Of a stretch of 64,000 nucleotides of DNA, positions 44,807 through 53,687 are shown one piece after another. Every line of letters begins with the position of its first letter. The stretch's first letter is position 1. The position numbers and the translations under genes are program-made. Source of the stretch: Paraburkholderia sp. Tr-20389 (lineage in GTDB: Bacteria; Pseudomonadota; Gammaproteobacteria; Burkholderiales; Burkholderiaceae); NCBI RefSeq assembly GCF_017104565.1, contig NZ_JAAGPD010000008.1, positions 124,001-188,000 on the forward strand, written 5' to 3'. A model generated the notes under the pieces. The model did no database searches. It was not told the DNA's origin and worked only from the letters and a program-made list of their open reading frames with translations.

Positions 44807-46237
44807 TCAATGTCCGCGATAGATGTTGTTCGCTCCATTGCCGCTCGCCCCGGGCGTACCCGGCGCGGAAAATTTCGCAAGTACGGCCTCCATGGCGCTG
44901 CGCACGGTCTCGCTTGCCTTACCCGCCGTATTCGCCCGTGGCGGATCCGGATCTTTCGACTCGAGAATGCGTTGCAGCAAGCCTTCAATGGTCGGTTCAT
45001 CGGCGTATCGCTTCAGGTTGACTGCAACGATCTGCAGGAGATCTTGCAGATCGTTGACCTGCTTTTGCAGCACAGCCGACACATCCAGTTGTCCGGGATT
45101 GGGAGGCGTCACCGCTACGGGACTCCGATTGGCATCGAACTCGTCGTTGAGCGCGCAGGAGAGATCCGGCGCGGCGGCTTCACGTGCGGAAAGCGGTCCT
45201 GCTATACCGAAGCAGTTGCGCACCGTGCGAATAATCGACGTATGGTCGAATGGCGTGCTCCCTTGCGGTCTCAGTACCGTGCCACTCTTCGTGTATGGAG
45301 ATATCACCACAGCAGGTACGCGTACACCGAACGTGTTGAACGCAAAATGCCCTTCTCGCGGCGGCTCGGGCATGGTTGCCGCAGGAGGAGGCACGTGGTC
45401 GAAGCACCCGCCGTGCTCGTCGAATGTGATAACCAGCAACGTGGATGTCCAGTTCGGAGATGCACGCACAGCGTTGTAGACCTTCGCGACCAGCGCTTCC
45501 GCCATCTCGACATCGTGCGGCGGATGCATGTCGTTTGGCGGCACACCGAGATTCGGATAGTACATCGGCTCGATAAAGGAATATCCGGGCAGGTGTCCTT
45601 GCGCCGCATCGTTGAGAAACTCGCTGAATTGCCTGAAATGATCGAAGTGCGGCCATAGGCGCGACAGCAATGCAGCTTGAGGAAAATCGTGGAAATAGAT
45701 CTTCCATGGAACGATGCCATCCAGTTCATTGAAGATGGTTTGCATCGGAAAGGGAAAACCTTCGACGGCATTGTTCTCATAGCCGTGCGCGGTGCCGGCA
45801 TGAGCAAAGAAGCGATTCGGCCATGTCTGACATGGTGCAGAGGCGAACCATCGGTCCGAGACGGCGTAACTGGTGGCAAGTTGACTCAGCACGGGAAGAT
45901 CATCCGGTTGGAAGCAATGCATGATGTCGTCCGCCGCGCCGTCATTTGCCGCGTAATTCGCCCTGAAACCGCCCATGGTTGGAGTAGCGCCCCCATTGAA
46001 AATCTGCTGCTGGATATCTTTGAAGCTCTCGCCGGGATCGGGGCTCGGAATCTTGCTGTAGTCGGTCATACCATTCTTTCTGGTCCATGGCGCCACACCG
46101 TCGTTTCCTGCAGTTGCGTTATCCTTGAGCCCGTCAAACTGACTTGATGCGGGCTGCAAAAATCCAAAGACGTTGTCAAAGGAGCGGTTCTCCAGCATCA
46201 GAACAACGATGTGCTTTATGTTGGAAAGGTTAGCCAT
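44807..46237 (-). CDS. phosphoesterase family protein (phospholipase C/acid phosphatase-like)
   Basis: The 476-residue protein belongs to the PF04185 phosphoesterase family: it opens KHIVVLMLENRSFDNVFG (metal ligands and catalytic nucleophile region), has HAGTAHGYENNA and a later LLVITFDEHGGCFDHVPPP metal-binding segment, then FNTFGVRVPAVVISPYTKSG and TPFDHTSIIRTV. Members cleave phosphodiesters in lipids or phosphomonoesters. There is no signal peptide, so export would need another route. The start is placed at the internal ATG (MANLSN); a TTG start further upstream would give 487 residues. It lies within the leftward accessory operon beside the eCIS. Confidence 0.83.
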   Translation of the reverse strand: MANLSNIKHIVVLMLENRSFDNVFGFLQPASSQFDGLKDNATAGNDGVAPWTRKNGMTDYSKIPSPDPGESFKDIQQQIFNGGATPTMGGFRANYAANDGAADDIMHCFQPDDLPVLSQLATSYAVSDRWFASAPCQTWPNRFFAHAGTAHGYENNAVEGFPFPMQTIFNELDGIVPWKIYFHDFPQAALLSRLWPHFDHFRQFSEFLNDAAQGHLPGYSFIEPMYYPNLGVPPNDMHPPHDVEMAEALVAKVYNAVRASPNWTSTLLVITFDEHGGCFDHVPPPAATMPEPPREGHFAFNTFGVRVPAVVISPYTKSGTVLRPQGSTPFDHTSIIRTVRNCFGIAGPLSAREAAAPDLSCALNDEFDANRSPVAVTPPNPGQLDVSAVLQKQVNDLQDLLQIVAVNLKRYADEPTIEGLLQRILESKDPDPPRANTAGKASETVRSAMEAVLAKFSAPGTPGASGNGANNIYRGH

Positions 46238-46313
46238 GTCACACTCTTTAATGTGGTGAGTACGGTACAAGACCCGGCGCTGTATGACTCAACGACAGGC
46301 GAATGCGTCGCGC

Positions 46314-47411
46314 TCAAGGAGTCGATTCGACCGTTGAGTAGCCAGATTTGATGTCGTTGCCTGCCGGCGGCCCCGATCCTGCAGCAGCGTCCGTTTCGTT
46401 GTCGCTTTTTGGCTGTGGTTCAGTCGATTTCAAACCGATATACGTCGCCCCGCTGATGCCAATCATGATCAGCGTATAGGGTTCGAGAGCCGGCATCGAC
46501 GCAGTCGCGACCACCTGATAGATGAACATCACACCGACGACAACCGTGAACACCAGCATCTGCACGCGATGTATTGCGACACCGCTTTCATCGCTGACGA
46601 GATCTCGGAAAAAGCGCGGCATCTTTTCACTGGGAAAGCTCGTTTCCCGCGCCAGATCGACGCCGCGAGAACCGACAGTCAGCACGCTATAGATACCCAT
46701 GAGTGCAAGTGCCTGCGCCGAAAGCGGTGGCATCGTTCCTGACGCGATCCATTCGAAAATGTATGAACCCACTATGATCACGGTCCACCACGCCATCTGC
46801 GTGCGCGCAAGACTGAATGTTCTCTTGTTGAAGTCAACACTCGTACTGCTCCCGACGTCACGCAATAGCGACGTCTTCGCACCCAGATAAACGAACAGCG
46901 CGACCACCACGACAAACGCAAACACACCCGCCCATAACTTCCATAACGGCGACCAGACGAACTGCGCGGAGGCGCCGCTCACAGCGATGTCCTTGTCGCT
47001 TTCGTCGGATACGCCGACATCGATCTGCCGGACCCTGGCCGTACCCGGTCCGGCCCAGGGCGAGCCGATCAACGTGCGCCACGCGACGGCCGTTTCAGGC
47101 GCAGGAGGATCCGAGTCCTTTCGCAATAGAAATTGTATGTGCCCGATCTCCTGATCGGGCGTGCCGGCTGCGACATGATCTTTATAGTTTCTGCAACCCT
47201 GCGCCGCGATGCCCGTATAGGCGCCGTCGACAAGAAGCTTGTACTTCGTAACAACAGAAAGTGGTGGGCAAGGGGTACCAATGGGAACGGAGACTATGTC
47301 GCCCAGTGCCGTCGAGTCGGGTGAACCGGCAGCGGGTGTCGCGACTGCATGCATAGAAGACGAAACCGACACGATGACAAGCATCGCGAACCAACGCGTG
47401 ATCGCTCTCAT
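46314..47411 (-). CDS. multi-pass membrane protein with signal peptide, unknown function
   Basis: The 365-residue protein starts with a signal-like segment (MRAITRWFAMLVIVSVSSS). A periplasmic-like region with four cysteines follows (IGTPCPPL, AAQGCRNYK), then about five hydrophobic segments (LWAGVFAFVVVVALFVYLG, WTVIIVGSYIFEWIA, ALALMGIYSVLTV, MLVFTVVVGVMFIYQVV, LIMIGISGATYIGL). ATG 47411 is preferred because GGAGGAG lies six bases upstream; the longer start at 47429 overlaps the lysozyme gene stop. No family was recognised. It is the second gene of the leftward accessory operon. Confidence 0.72.
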   Translation of the reverse strand: MRAITRWFAMLVIVSVSSSMHAVATPAAGSPDSTALGDIVSVPIGTPCPPLSVVTKYKLLVDGAYTGIAAQGCRNYKDHVAAGTPDQEIGHIQFLLRKDSDPPAPETAVAWRTLIGSPWAGPGTARVRQIDVGVSDESDKDIAVSGASAQFVWSPLWKLWAGVFAFVVVVALFVYLGAKTSLLRDVGSSTSVDFNKRTFSLARTQMAWWTVIIVGSYIFEWIASGTMPPLSAQALALMGIYSVLTVGSRGVDLARETSFPSEKMPRFFRDLVSDESGVAIHRVQMLVFTVVVGVMFIYQVVATASMPALEPYTLIMIGISGATYIGLKSTEPQPKSDNETDAAAGSGPPAGNDIKSGYSTVESTP

Positions 47412-47425
47412 GATCTCCTCCGTTG

Positions 47426-47929
47426 TCATTTGAGAAACAGTGCGCGTTCGGCGTTTCTTCTATCGAGAAGACCTTTTAGAAACTTCCCCTGCGCGTAACA
47501 CCACCGTGGAAACTGATTGGCGGCCGCCTGCATCTGGTTTGCGTTGATCTCTTTGAGCAACGTAGACGATCGGAGGTTAGCCAACCCTAAATTCATCACG
47601 AAGCTCGACAACGCGCCATACTGAAAATTGTTTAGCGCAACCGTCACCACCGACAGCACACCGCTTCCGGCCTGCATCAGATCCGTGGCGAGCAGCGCGT
47701 CTGCCTGATTAAGACTGATTCCGTCGGGGTAGAGTGCCTTGACTCTGTTCAGATTGGTGCTCCCGCGCAGAAATTGCCCGTCGACGGAAATTGCGTGACC
47801 CCACCCTATCGTCCATATTCCGACGGGGTCCATGTACGGATGAATGTCGCCGACCGCGAGGCCGGGAATGCCCTCGAAGCATTTGACGAGGTTGATGGTG
47901 TCGAGATCGACAGGACGTGGTTGTGCCAT
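47426..47929 (-). CDS. GH24 lysozyme (endolysin-like)
   Basis: The 167-residue protein has the GH24 phage-lysozyme catalytic set: Glu19 in KCFEG, then Asp34 and Thr40 in HPYMDPVGIWTIGWGH. An insert of about six residues (AVGDIHP) lengthens the usual Glu-to-Asp spacing. It has no signal peptide, so like classical endolysins it would need a holin or cell lysis to act. As first gene of the leftward operon next to an eCIS, it is a candidate for particle release by cell lysis, though direct evidence is lacking. Confidence 0.88.
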   Translation of the reverse strand: MAQPRPVDLDTINLVKCFEGIPGLAVGDIHPYMDPVGIWTIGWGHAISVDGQFLRGSTNLNRVKALYPDGISLNQADALLATDLMQAGSGVLSVVTVALNNFQYGALSSFVMNLGLANLRSSTLLKEINANQMQAAANQFPRWCYAQGKFLKGLLDRRNAERALFLK

Positions 47930-48475
47930 GGTGCCCTCTTCGTCTGATACCCCGTTTCTCTCGTGTTTCTAACCGGCTATCCGGTATTCGTTGTGAGTTG
48001 TTATCTGAAGAATCTGTCACGTCGAATGGACGGAGATATGTTCGCTGGCACACACAATCCGGCGACATTTCACAACGGCACTGCGAGACCCGACTTATCG
48101 CCCACATCCCTTTCAGCACGCTTACCAATATTCACAAGCGGCACCCGCGCGTTACCGGTTTCGGTGTCAGCGCGATTCTTCGTCAATCTAAAGGGGCATC
48201 ACACAACGTGGATCTGCACTAGACGTGACATGAGTTGAGGCGACGAACCGCGTTGATCGTGGCGACCAGGGGACAGGCAGTTGCACGCATCGGTAGCGCG
48301 CACGCAATCGAAAACCTTATGAGGTAGCACCTATCCAGGAGGTCTCCGAACTGGCGCCTCAAAAATGAACGAACGGACCAGCACGACCGTGCCCCACTCG
48401 TTGGATATCGGCATTCGCCGACGTTCGCCCATCAACGCCGGGGGCGCTGATCGGTGATATGAACCGACAACATCT
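47930..48475. other. gene-free interval between the lysozyme operon and the caspase module
   Basis: No credible gene occurs in these 546 bases; short open frames here have no coding character. It should hold the promoter of the lysozyme operon and the 3' end of the conflict module. An exact inverted repeat ACCGG-CTAT-CCGGT (47972-47985), 43 bases upstream of the lysozyme start, is a possible operator. Confidence 0.45.
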
Positions 48476-49159
48476 CTATCCACGCAGAGCCTGGATTGCT
48501 TCATTGATATTTTTTGCAGCCTCCTGCTCGCCGTTATGCAGAACTGCCTCTAGCCGTTGCAAGACGGAGACGATTGAATTTACCGTATCTTCATCGCCAA
48601 GGTCTCTTGCTCGCCGGTAGCTCCGCCAAGCTTCATCGCCCAGCCCTAGGAGCAATTGACATTCTGCAAGATCGGCCCACGCCCAACGATCGTTTCTCCG
48701 TTCACCTTGTATCTGTCGACTGATTGCTCCCACTGCCCGACGCAATTCTTCCGTTTGCTCGTCGAGCCGAGATGATCTTCTCTCCAACGGCAAAGTGATT
48801 GCGTTCACCAGATTGTACGAACTCGCAACTTCCAGTCTTGGTGAATCTTCATAAATTCGTCCTCGTTCGAAGCAGGCCTGGGCTTCGTCGAATCGATCGA
48901 GTCGACGATAGTTGCCACCTAACATCCCCAGGCAGTCCGCCAGGTGATACGCCAGTGTTTTAACCGCAGCGGAGGCCGCTCCGTTATCGTGCAATTGCGC
49001 AGAGAGCGGCGAGTCATCCATGACGGCGATTGCGTCTTGCAAGAACTCAATAGCACTTTCAATGTCGCCTTCGTCCCGACTATCCTTCGCTTCTTCTTTG
49101 CGAAGCTTCGCACGCCCCACCAGCCGTGCGATCTCAATCTCGGTGTTTAACTCGCTCAT
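48476..49159 (-). CDS. TPR-like helical protein of the caspase module
   Basis: The 227-residue protein is all-helical, with repeated TPR-type helix pairs (AKLRKEEAKDSRDEGDIESA, YRRLDRFDEAQACFERGRIY, LAECQLLLGLGDEAWRSYRRARDLG). Its ATG overlaps the caspase stop (ATGA), so the two are translationally coupled. TPR proteins linked to bacterial caspase-like proteases often act as sensors, adaptors or substrates. Its function here is inferred from that association. An alternative is a simple structural partner. Confidence 0.75.
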   Translation of the reverse strand: MSELNTEIEIARLVGRAKLRKEEAKDSRDEGDIESAIEFLQDAIAVMDDSPLSAQLHDNGAASAAVKTLAYHLADCLGMLGGNYRRLDRFDEAQACFERGRIYEDSPRLEVASSYNLVNAITLPLERRSSRLDEQTEELRRAVGAISRQIQGERRNDRWAWADLAECQLLLGLGDEAWRSYRRARDLGDEDTVNSIVSVLQRLEAVLHNGEQEAAKNINEAIQALRG

Positions 49160-51552
49160 GGTAGTGCCTTCTTAGCTGCCGCCAAATCCTTCACCATCTT
49201 TGACGTCGCCTTGATCTCCTCTAACAAATCGTCACGCTTGACTTTACGTGCCCAACGTCGAACCTGCGATGACAAAAGCTCGAACTGGTCCAGCAATCGC
49301 GTGTTTTCCACAATTTCCTCAGGACGCCATCGCCGCGAAATATATAACCACGCAGCCAGACGCCGGTCTGCAGCAGCCTCGCGAGCCGCTACAACCAGGT
49401 CGGGATTGACTTCATGGAAAAGCACTGGAGAGATACCGGTACTCTCCTGATCGTCGCTTTCCAGAATGTTGGCGCTTCGAACAAGCTCATCAACCAATGG
49501 CAGCGCGGCCGGCTGTGCGTGATAGTCCAACTCAGAGCCCACGGCAGCATAGATGAAGTTGGTGCTACCTTTACGGTTCAATTCCAAGCTCGTCTCAAAA
49601 CGAGTAATCATCTCGTCGTAGACAGACGTGTTGCCGGGAATCGGGTTGTACATCACGGGATTGAAAAGTTTCAGCATGTCACGTACATGGGAAGGCAAGC
49701 TCTCAGAGTTTTGAAGCGAATTGGCTTTGGAATCCATTACATGCACGGCACCAAGAGGATTGGTAGCCATTCTGACACCGGCCTCGAACGAGACGTTAGC
49801 ACGAAGATTTGTCCAATCGACCAAACACATGTCGACAGTACGGATCGATTCAAAAAGTGTCTGAGCAACAAGTCGGGGAGTTTTCAAATCCAATAGACGA
49901 ACAAGAGCGGGGCTTTCACTCGCACGACCAGTGGCCTTCAGCACCCTCTGCATGACCTTACCCGGCAATTCCTTTTCTAACCGCCGCCAGTTGCTTTTCG
50001 TGTACTCGTGCCCGAACGGGCAGAGCACCAGGATCCGCTCGCTGTACTGAACCGGGCGATACGCTGCCGATTCCACTCCGAGCTGACGCACCGAGTCAAA
50101 TGCTGGTAGATCGAGGTAGTGAGGGAGATTTGCGAGGTCGCGGAATCCGGTGACGATCTTCCCCCCGATCAGTTCCCACGGTCGCCGTCCTACCCCTTTC
50201 TCTTGTTGGGCTTCAGAATGCGACGCCAGGTTCAGCAATTGCAGATTAAACGGTACCGCCAGGTCAGCACCGATCGTGAAGTCACCGCCAATGCTGGCGA
50301 TAGTTAGTCCGCGACGCGCAACAGCTCGAATACCAAGCAACATCATCGTTCCGGGGTCCCAGTCGGTTAGGTCAAAAACCGCGACCTCAGCCCGGCAAAG
50401 GGCTAACACCGCTTGGCACAACGACGCCTCGGACTTGAACGCCCGGTCAACGACCAAGTTCGACTGTATGAAGCCCCCATCTGGCCTCTCCGCTGATACT
50501 TGAGGGAGGCCACGGCTGGCTCGGTAGTTATTCGCCGCTGCCATTATTTGCGGACTGAAATTTTCCCATGCGATCCGGACCTCGTCGGTCAATGGCGATT
50601 GCGTACTGGACAGTTCAACCAGGCGGCCAACGATAAGCGCATGTATCGCTCCTTGATCGCCGAACGAGATTGGATCCAGTGCACCATGTTCCACTGTCAG
50701 AACTGATGCCGCGGCCTCATCCCTTTGATCGTCTCCAGCGCAAACCGGGAACATAGGGATAGACCCGATGTCCCCCTCTTTTTGCTCTGGAACATGGATT
50801 TGCGGTCGCACGCCGGTGTCGCCGAACCGTTGCCGAATTACATGATCAGCGAGGCCGTGAACCTGCCTCAGAGACAAAACACTGGGCGACTCTGAAGGAT
50901 TGTTCAATACATCGAGCAATGCGCCCGTGAACATCGTATATGTTTCGACGCTCGGGGCCTCCGCGTAGTCGTCAGGGCCCGCCGCACACAGAACCGCGGT
51001 CCCGCGCGCGGGCAAATCGTCCCGTGCCTCGAGTTCGATCTCGGAGATAACGCGGGTCACAACCGCCTCAACGGCCATTAATTCCTTTGCGGCAGCCGCT
51101 GAGAAGCACGCATCGATTATGTAGAACTTACGAGCAAATCGAGCAATCTTTTTGACCGTTCGCTGAAGTGCCTGGAATCGATACGAATACTCAGGCGCGT
51201 CCGGTTTCAGACTACGTAGGGCGAGGTAGTAATCTCTCCTGTCCCCGAAGAAACCATGGCCTACGTAGTAGACGATAACATCAAGGGGACGGCAATCCTC
51301 CGGTTTCCGCATGGCGGACTGAAGAAATAATTCAAGTTGATCATTGAGGTCTGTTGGACGACGATCATCGTCAAATAACCACAAAAGATTGCCTTGCGGC
51401 AGATTGAATTTCGACGCATCCAAAAGGTATCGCCTGATCTCTTCGGCCGAGTTCTTGAAGCGTTCATTCGACAACGCATCATTGTCCGGATAAACGCTTG
51501 CTCCGAGGATCACTACCAGAGTGCGCTCGGGGACTGGCCGCTCAGTGTTCAT
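49156..51552 (-). CDS. caspase-like protease fused to two TIR/deoxyribosyltransferase-like domains
   Basis: The 798-residue protein has an N-terminal caspase/C14 protease (residues about 10-260) with the catalytic pair His99 in VYYVGHGFFG and Cys149 in FYIIDACFSA. Two further domains follow: residues about 330-440 (AEVAVFDLTDWDPGTMMLLGIR) and about 500-615 (ILVLCPFGHEYTKS, then CLVDWTNLRANVSFEAGVRMA). Their acidic-TN/elG pattern recalls nucleoside 2-deoxyribosyltransferase-like (DRHyd) and TIR-like folds. The C-terminus (about 690-798) is helical. The gene is coupled to an EACC1-like gene upstream and a TPR gene downstream. A role in suicide immunity is inferred; what triggers it is unknown. 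Confidence 0.83.
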   Translation of the reverse strand: MNTERPVPERTLVVILGASVYPDNDALSNERFKNSAEEIRRYLLDASKFNLPQGNLLWLFDDDRRPTDLNDQLELFLQSAMRKPEDCRPLDVIVYYVGHGFFGDRRDYYLALRSLKPDAPEYSYRFQALQRTVKKIARFARKFYIIDACFSAAAAKELMAVEAVVTRVISEIELEARDDLPARGTAVLCAAGPDDYAEAPSVETYTMFTGALLDVLNNPSESPSVLSLRQVHGLADHVIRQRFGDTGVRPQIHVPEQKEGDIGSIPMFPVCAGDDQRDEAAASVLTVEHGALDPISFGDQGAIHALIVGRLVELSSTQSPLTDEVRIAWENFSPQIMAAANNYRASRGLPQVSAERPDGGFIQSNLVVDRAFKSEASLCQAVLALCRAEVAVFDLTDWDPGTMMLLGIRAVARRGLTIASIGGDFTIGADLAVPFNLQLLNLASHSEAQQEKGVGRRPWELIGGKIVTGFRDLANLPHYLDLPAFDSVRQLGVESAAYRPVQYSERILVLCPFGHEYTKSNWRRLEKELPGKVMQRVLKATGRASESPALVRLLDLKTPRLVAQTLFESIRTVDMCLVDWTNLRANVSFEAGVRMATNPLGAVHVMDSKANSLQNSESLPSHVRDMLKLFNPVMYNPIPGNTSVYDEMITRFETSLELNRKGSTNFIYAAVGSELDYHAQPAALPLVDELVRSANILESDDQESTGISPVLFHEVNPDLVVAAREAAADRRLAAWLYISRRWRPEEIVENTRLLDQFELLSSQVRRWARKVKRDDLLEEIKATSKMVKDLAAAKKALP

Positions 51553-51555
51553 GTG

Positions 51556-51909
51556 TTACCGGCCAGGATGGTCACTTGACTGCAGTGCTTTAGCGATTTT
51601 TGCTGCATCACTGGAGTTTCCTTTAAATATAACTCTGCCGTCACATTCAATCACTAACGTGGCCTCCCGCTCACGGGCCATGAAAGCCGCGAGTCCTTTC
51701 GCTATGGCTATAACCGCCGGAGTTCCTAAAACCAGAACCAACGTCGCACCAAGGTCCATCGATTCGGTGCGATCACGTTCTATCCTTGCTTCAACGTGCG
51801 GCGTGGTATCCAAGAGAGCATCTTTTAGAATCTGCGCTTGCGCCCCTGCTTCTGCAGGCGATAGTTCCTCGAAGCGAATCAAGAATTCTTGCTTTTCCGG
51901 CGTTTCCAT
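51556..51909 (-). CDS. EACC1-like small membrane-segment protein
   Basis: The 117-residue protein resembles effector-associated constant component 1 (EACC1): an N-terminal acidic segment, a hydrophobic stretch TLVLVLGTPAVIAIAKGLAAF near residues 60-80, then REREATLVIECDGRVIFKG strands. EACC1 proteins are found next to caspase-like, trypsin-like and other effectors in bacterial conflict systems. Start ATG 51909 has GGAGGAAA upstream; the frame's extension to 52014 is not needed. It ends three bases before the caspase gene, which lacks a strong ribosome binding site, implying coupling. Confidence 0.7.
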   Translation of the reverse strand: METPEKQEFLIRFEELSPAEAGAQAQILKDALLDTTPHVEARIERDRTESMDLGATLVLVLGTPAVIAIAKGLAAFMAREREATLVIECDGRVIFKGNSSDAAKIAKALQSSDHPGR

Positions 51910-52527
51910 TATGTTTCCTCCATTGTGATCTGGATACGCTAGCCCCTTCACTGCATTGTGTCTACTTCCAGTCACGTTAGCGGTAAAAGCAATGTGAGCA
52001 AAAAAATGAAACAAATATGACGAGTGTTTCGTTCTGGTCGTTTGCGTCCAAAGTACTACTGCCTCCTCAGAGGAACTTCAGGACGAATCGATCCAGATAC
52101 ACAGCGTACGATCTATGTACTCCATTAGATCTCTGGTGGACCGTCAAGTTCTCTCAGATAGAGATACCGAAGCGACGCCGTCAATTGCTTAAGTCCTTGA
52201 TACACTCGACTCGACGAGCATTGAAGATCGGAGAAGCCTCATGTCGAGGTTGGCGCGCACCAAACTGACATTCGATTATTGACGGCAGACAACCATGCAA
52301 GGGTGGGGTCGACCATGACCTCGATTGCGAACTCAGAATGCGAACGTACCGAAATCACGGTCGACTAGATCGATATCTATGTGTGGTAGACAACATAAGT
52401 TCTCGCTGCTGGTTTACAAAATCCCTTCCGTCACCTTCTATTCAACTAGCAGAACGCCTGCCGATCGTCCAGGATCGGACCATCAGAATGCCAGGGCAAT
52501 CGGTCTCATTCGTCAGGGAGTCCTGAA
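51910..52527. other. AT-richer divergent interval with no credible gene
   Basis: This 618-base gap separates the leftward conflict module from the rightward block at 52528. GC content is visibly lower than in the surrounding genes. It should contain the promoters of both. The open frames present (for example 52017-52268, 52325-52531) show no recognisable motif and no good ribosome binding site. It could be the remnant of a recombination or insertion junction, but no terminal repeats were seen. Confidence 0.4.
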
Positions 52528-53514
52528 ATGAGTGAAAGCGATAACGGTATGAGCTGGACCAACCCGGTACTGGGCGAACTGATGCGCTTCGCTCAATGGT
52601 CGAGAACGGCCGATGACAACGCCACGAACGAAACCGTGCCGTCGTCGTTTTACAAGGCGCTGGTGCGAGCGCATCTCGCCGATCCCGACGACGCCGTGGC
52701 GCTGCGCAACCTCGGACTGCTAGCGCTCACGGTCGGCGTCAGCGAATGGGGGGTGAGCGGCGACGACCTGCCGGACGATCCGAGGCAAGATGACTGGAAG
52801 AGCAATAGCGGGCCGAAACAGGGCAAGCACGTGATGAGCTATGACCTTGGCGGCGTCGGTATATCTCATGTCGACTCAGACGAGCTTGGCCGCTTCATCG
52901 AGTTCGTCGCAAAGCGTTTCATCGATCAAGACGCTCATCGTGAGCGCTTTCTCGTGTTAGCCAATCCCGCCTCGTATCGCCACTCGCGAATCCAGTTCGA
53001 TCAGATCCGCGCTTCGGGTCTGTGCCAGACGCCCACCCTTCACGAAGACCTCATGGGAGTGCCGTTCGCTGAGAATGGACATGGTGGCGTTTCCGACAAA
53101 AACTGCGCGGACTGGAACAATAGTCAGTTCGGTCCCGCCGACTGGCAATTGTTTCGAACCTATGTTCGCAAGGCATTACGCACCGAGTCGGGTCAAGAAT
53201 GGATTTTCAACAGCTGGCTCGACAGAACCTGGATGAAGTCGGTAGAGAAGGTGTTGAGCACACGGGGTTCAATCGACCAAGCGTTGGCCAATGCTCGTGT
53301 TCGTAACTCGTCGCCCGTCCTGGCCGATGAAGCGCTCGCGGAATCAAGAGACACCGATACACCGACAAAGCGGATACAACGCGAAATCGACGCATATGCG
53401 AAGATGAACGGCGGGGAAACCGCTCGTCGCCGCTTCGGCTTCATTGTGCGGAGTATCAATCTGTATCGCCACTTAGCCAATGAGGCGCCACTTATTGGCG
53501 TGCGTAGTCCCTAA
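52528..53514 (+). CDS. unidentified 328-residue protein, possible hydrolase
   Basis: The protein is soluble, with no signal peptide or membrane segment. An early helical section (ALRNLGLLALTVGVSEWG) is followed by SYDLGGVGISHVDSDELGRFIEFV and a conserved-looking GVPFAENGHGG and DWNNSQFGPADWQLF region. The spaced Glu-Gly and Asp pattern faintly recalls lysozyme-like glycosidases, but no family assignment is possible. It begins a plus-strand block that includes a peptidoglycan-directed amidase, so a cell-wall or effector role is conceivable. AGGGAG lies upstream of its ATG. Confidence 0.6.
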   Translation: MSESDNGMSWTNPVLGELMRFAQWSRTADDNATNETVPSSFYKALVRAHLADPDDAVALRNLGLLALTVGVSEWGVSGDDLPDDPRQDDWKSNSGPKQGKHVMSYDLGGVGISHVDSDELGRFIEFVAKRFIDQDAHRERFLVLANPASYRHSRIQFDQIRASGLCQTPTLHEDLMGVPFAENGHGGVSDKNCADWNNSQFGPADWQLFRTYVRKALRTESGQEWIFNSWLDRTWMKSVEKVLSTRGSIDQALANARVRNSSPVLADEALAESRDTDTPTKRIQREIDAYAKMNGGETARRRFGFIVRSINLYRHLANEAPLIGVRSP

Positions 53515-53540
53515 GCATTTCACACATGATTTTCCGAATT

Positions 53541-53575
53541 CGTAGTCTTAGTACGTAACTACGTTGTCCTAAGAC
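53541..53575 (+). promoter_or_regulatory. two mutually exclusive stem-loops before the CHAP gene
   Basis: CGTAGT (53541-53546) pairs with ACTACG (53558-53563), and GTCTTAG (53545-53551) pairs with CTAAGAC (53569-53575). The two stems share bases 53545-53546 and interlock, so only one can form. They lie about 110 bases before the CHAP gene in an AT-rich gap. No T-run follows on the plus strand, so this is not a classical terminator; an RNA switch or protein site is possible. Confidence 0.3.
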
Positions 53576-53687
53576 AAAAAACAAAATCTCAACGGCTGAA
53601 TGCATTTCAAATAGCGAATTCCTGCATCGTCTTGCGATGTGAGCGAATCCACGATCACGAAGTCCTCACTTCAGCGAGGGTATGAAC

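Noticed and set aside
47917-48238. Small open frames upstream of the lysozyme gene
   Set aside because: No ribosome binding site or family signal, and they overlap the probable promoter region.
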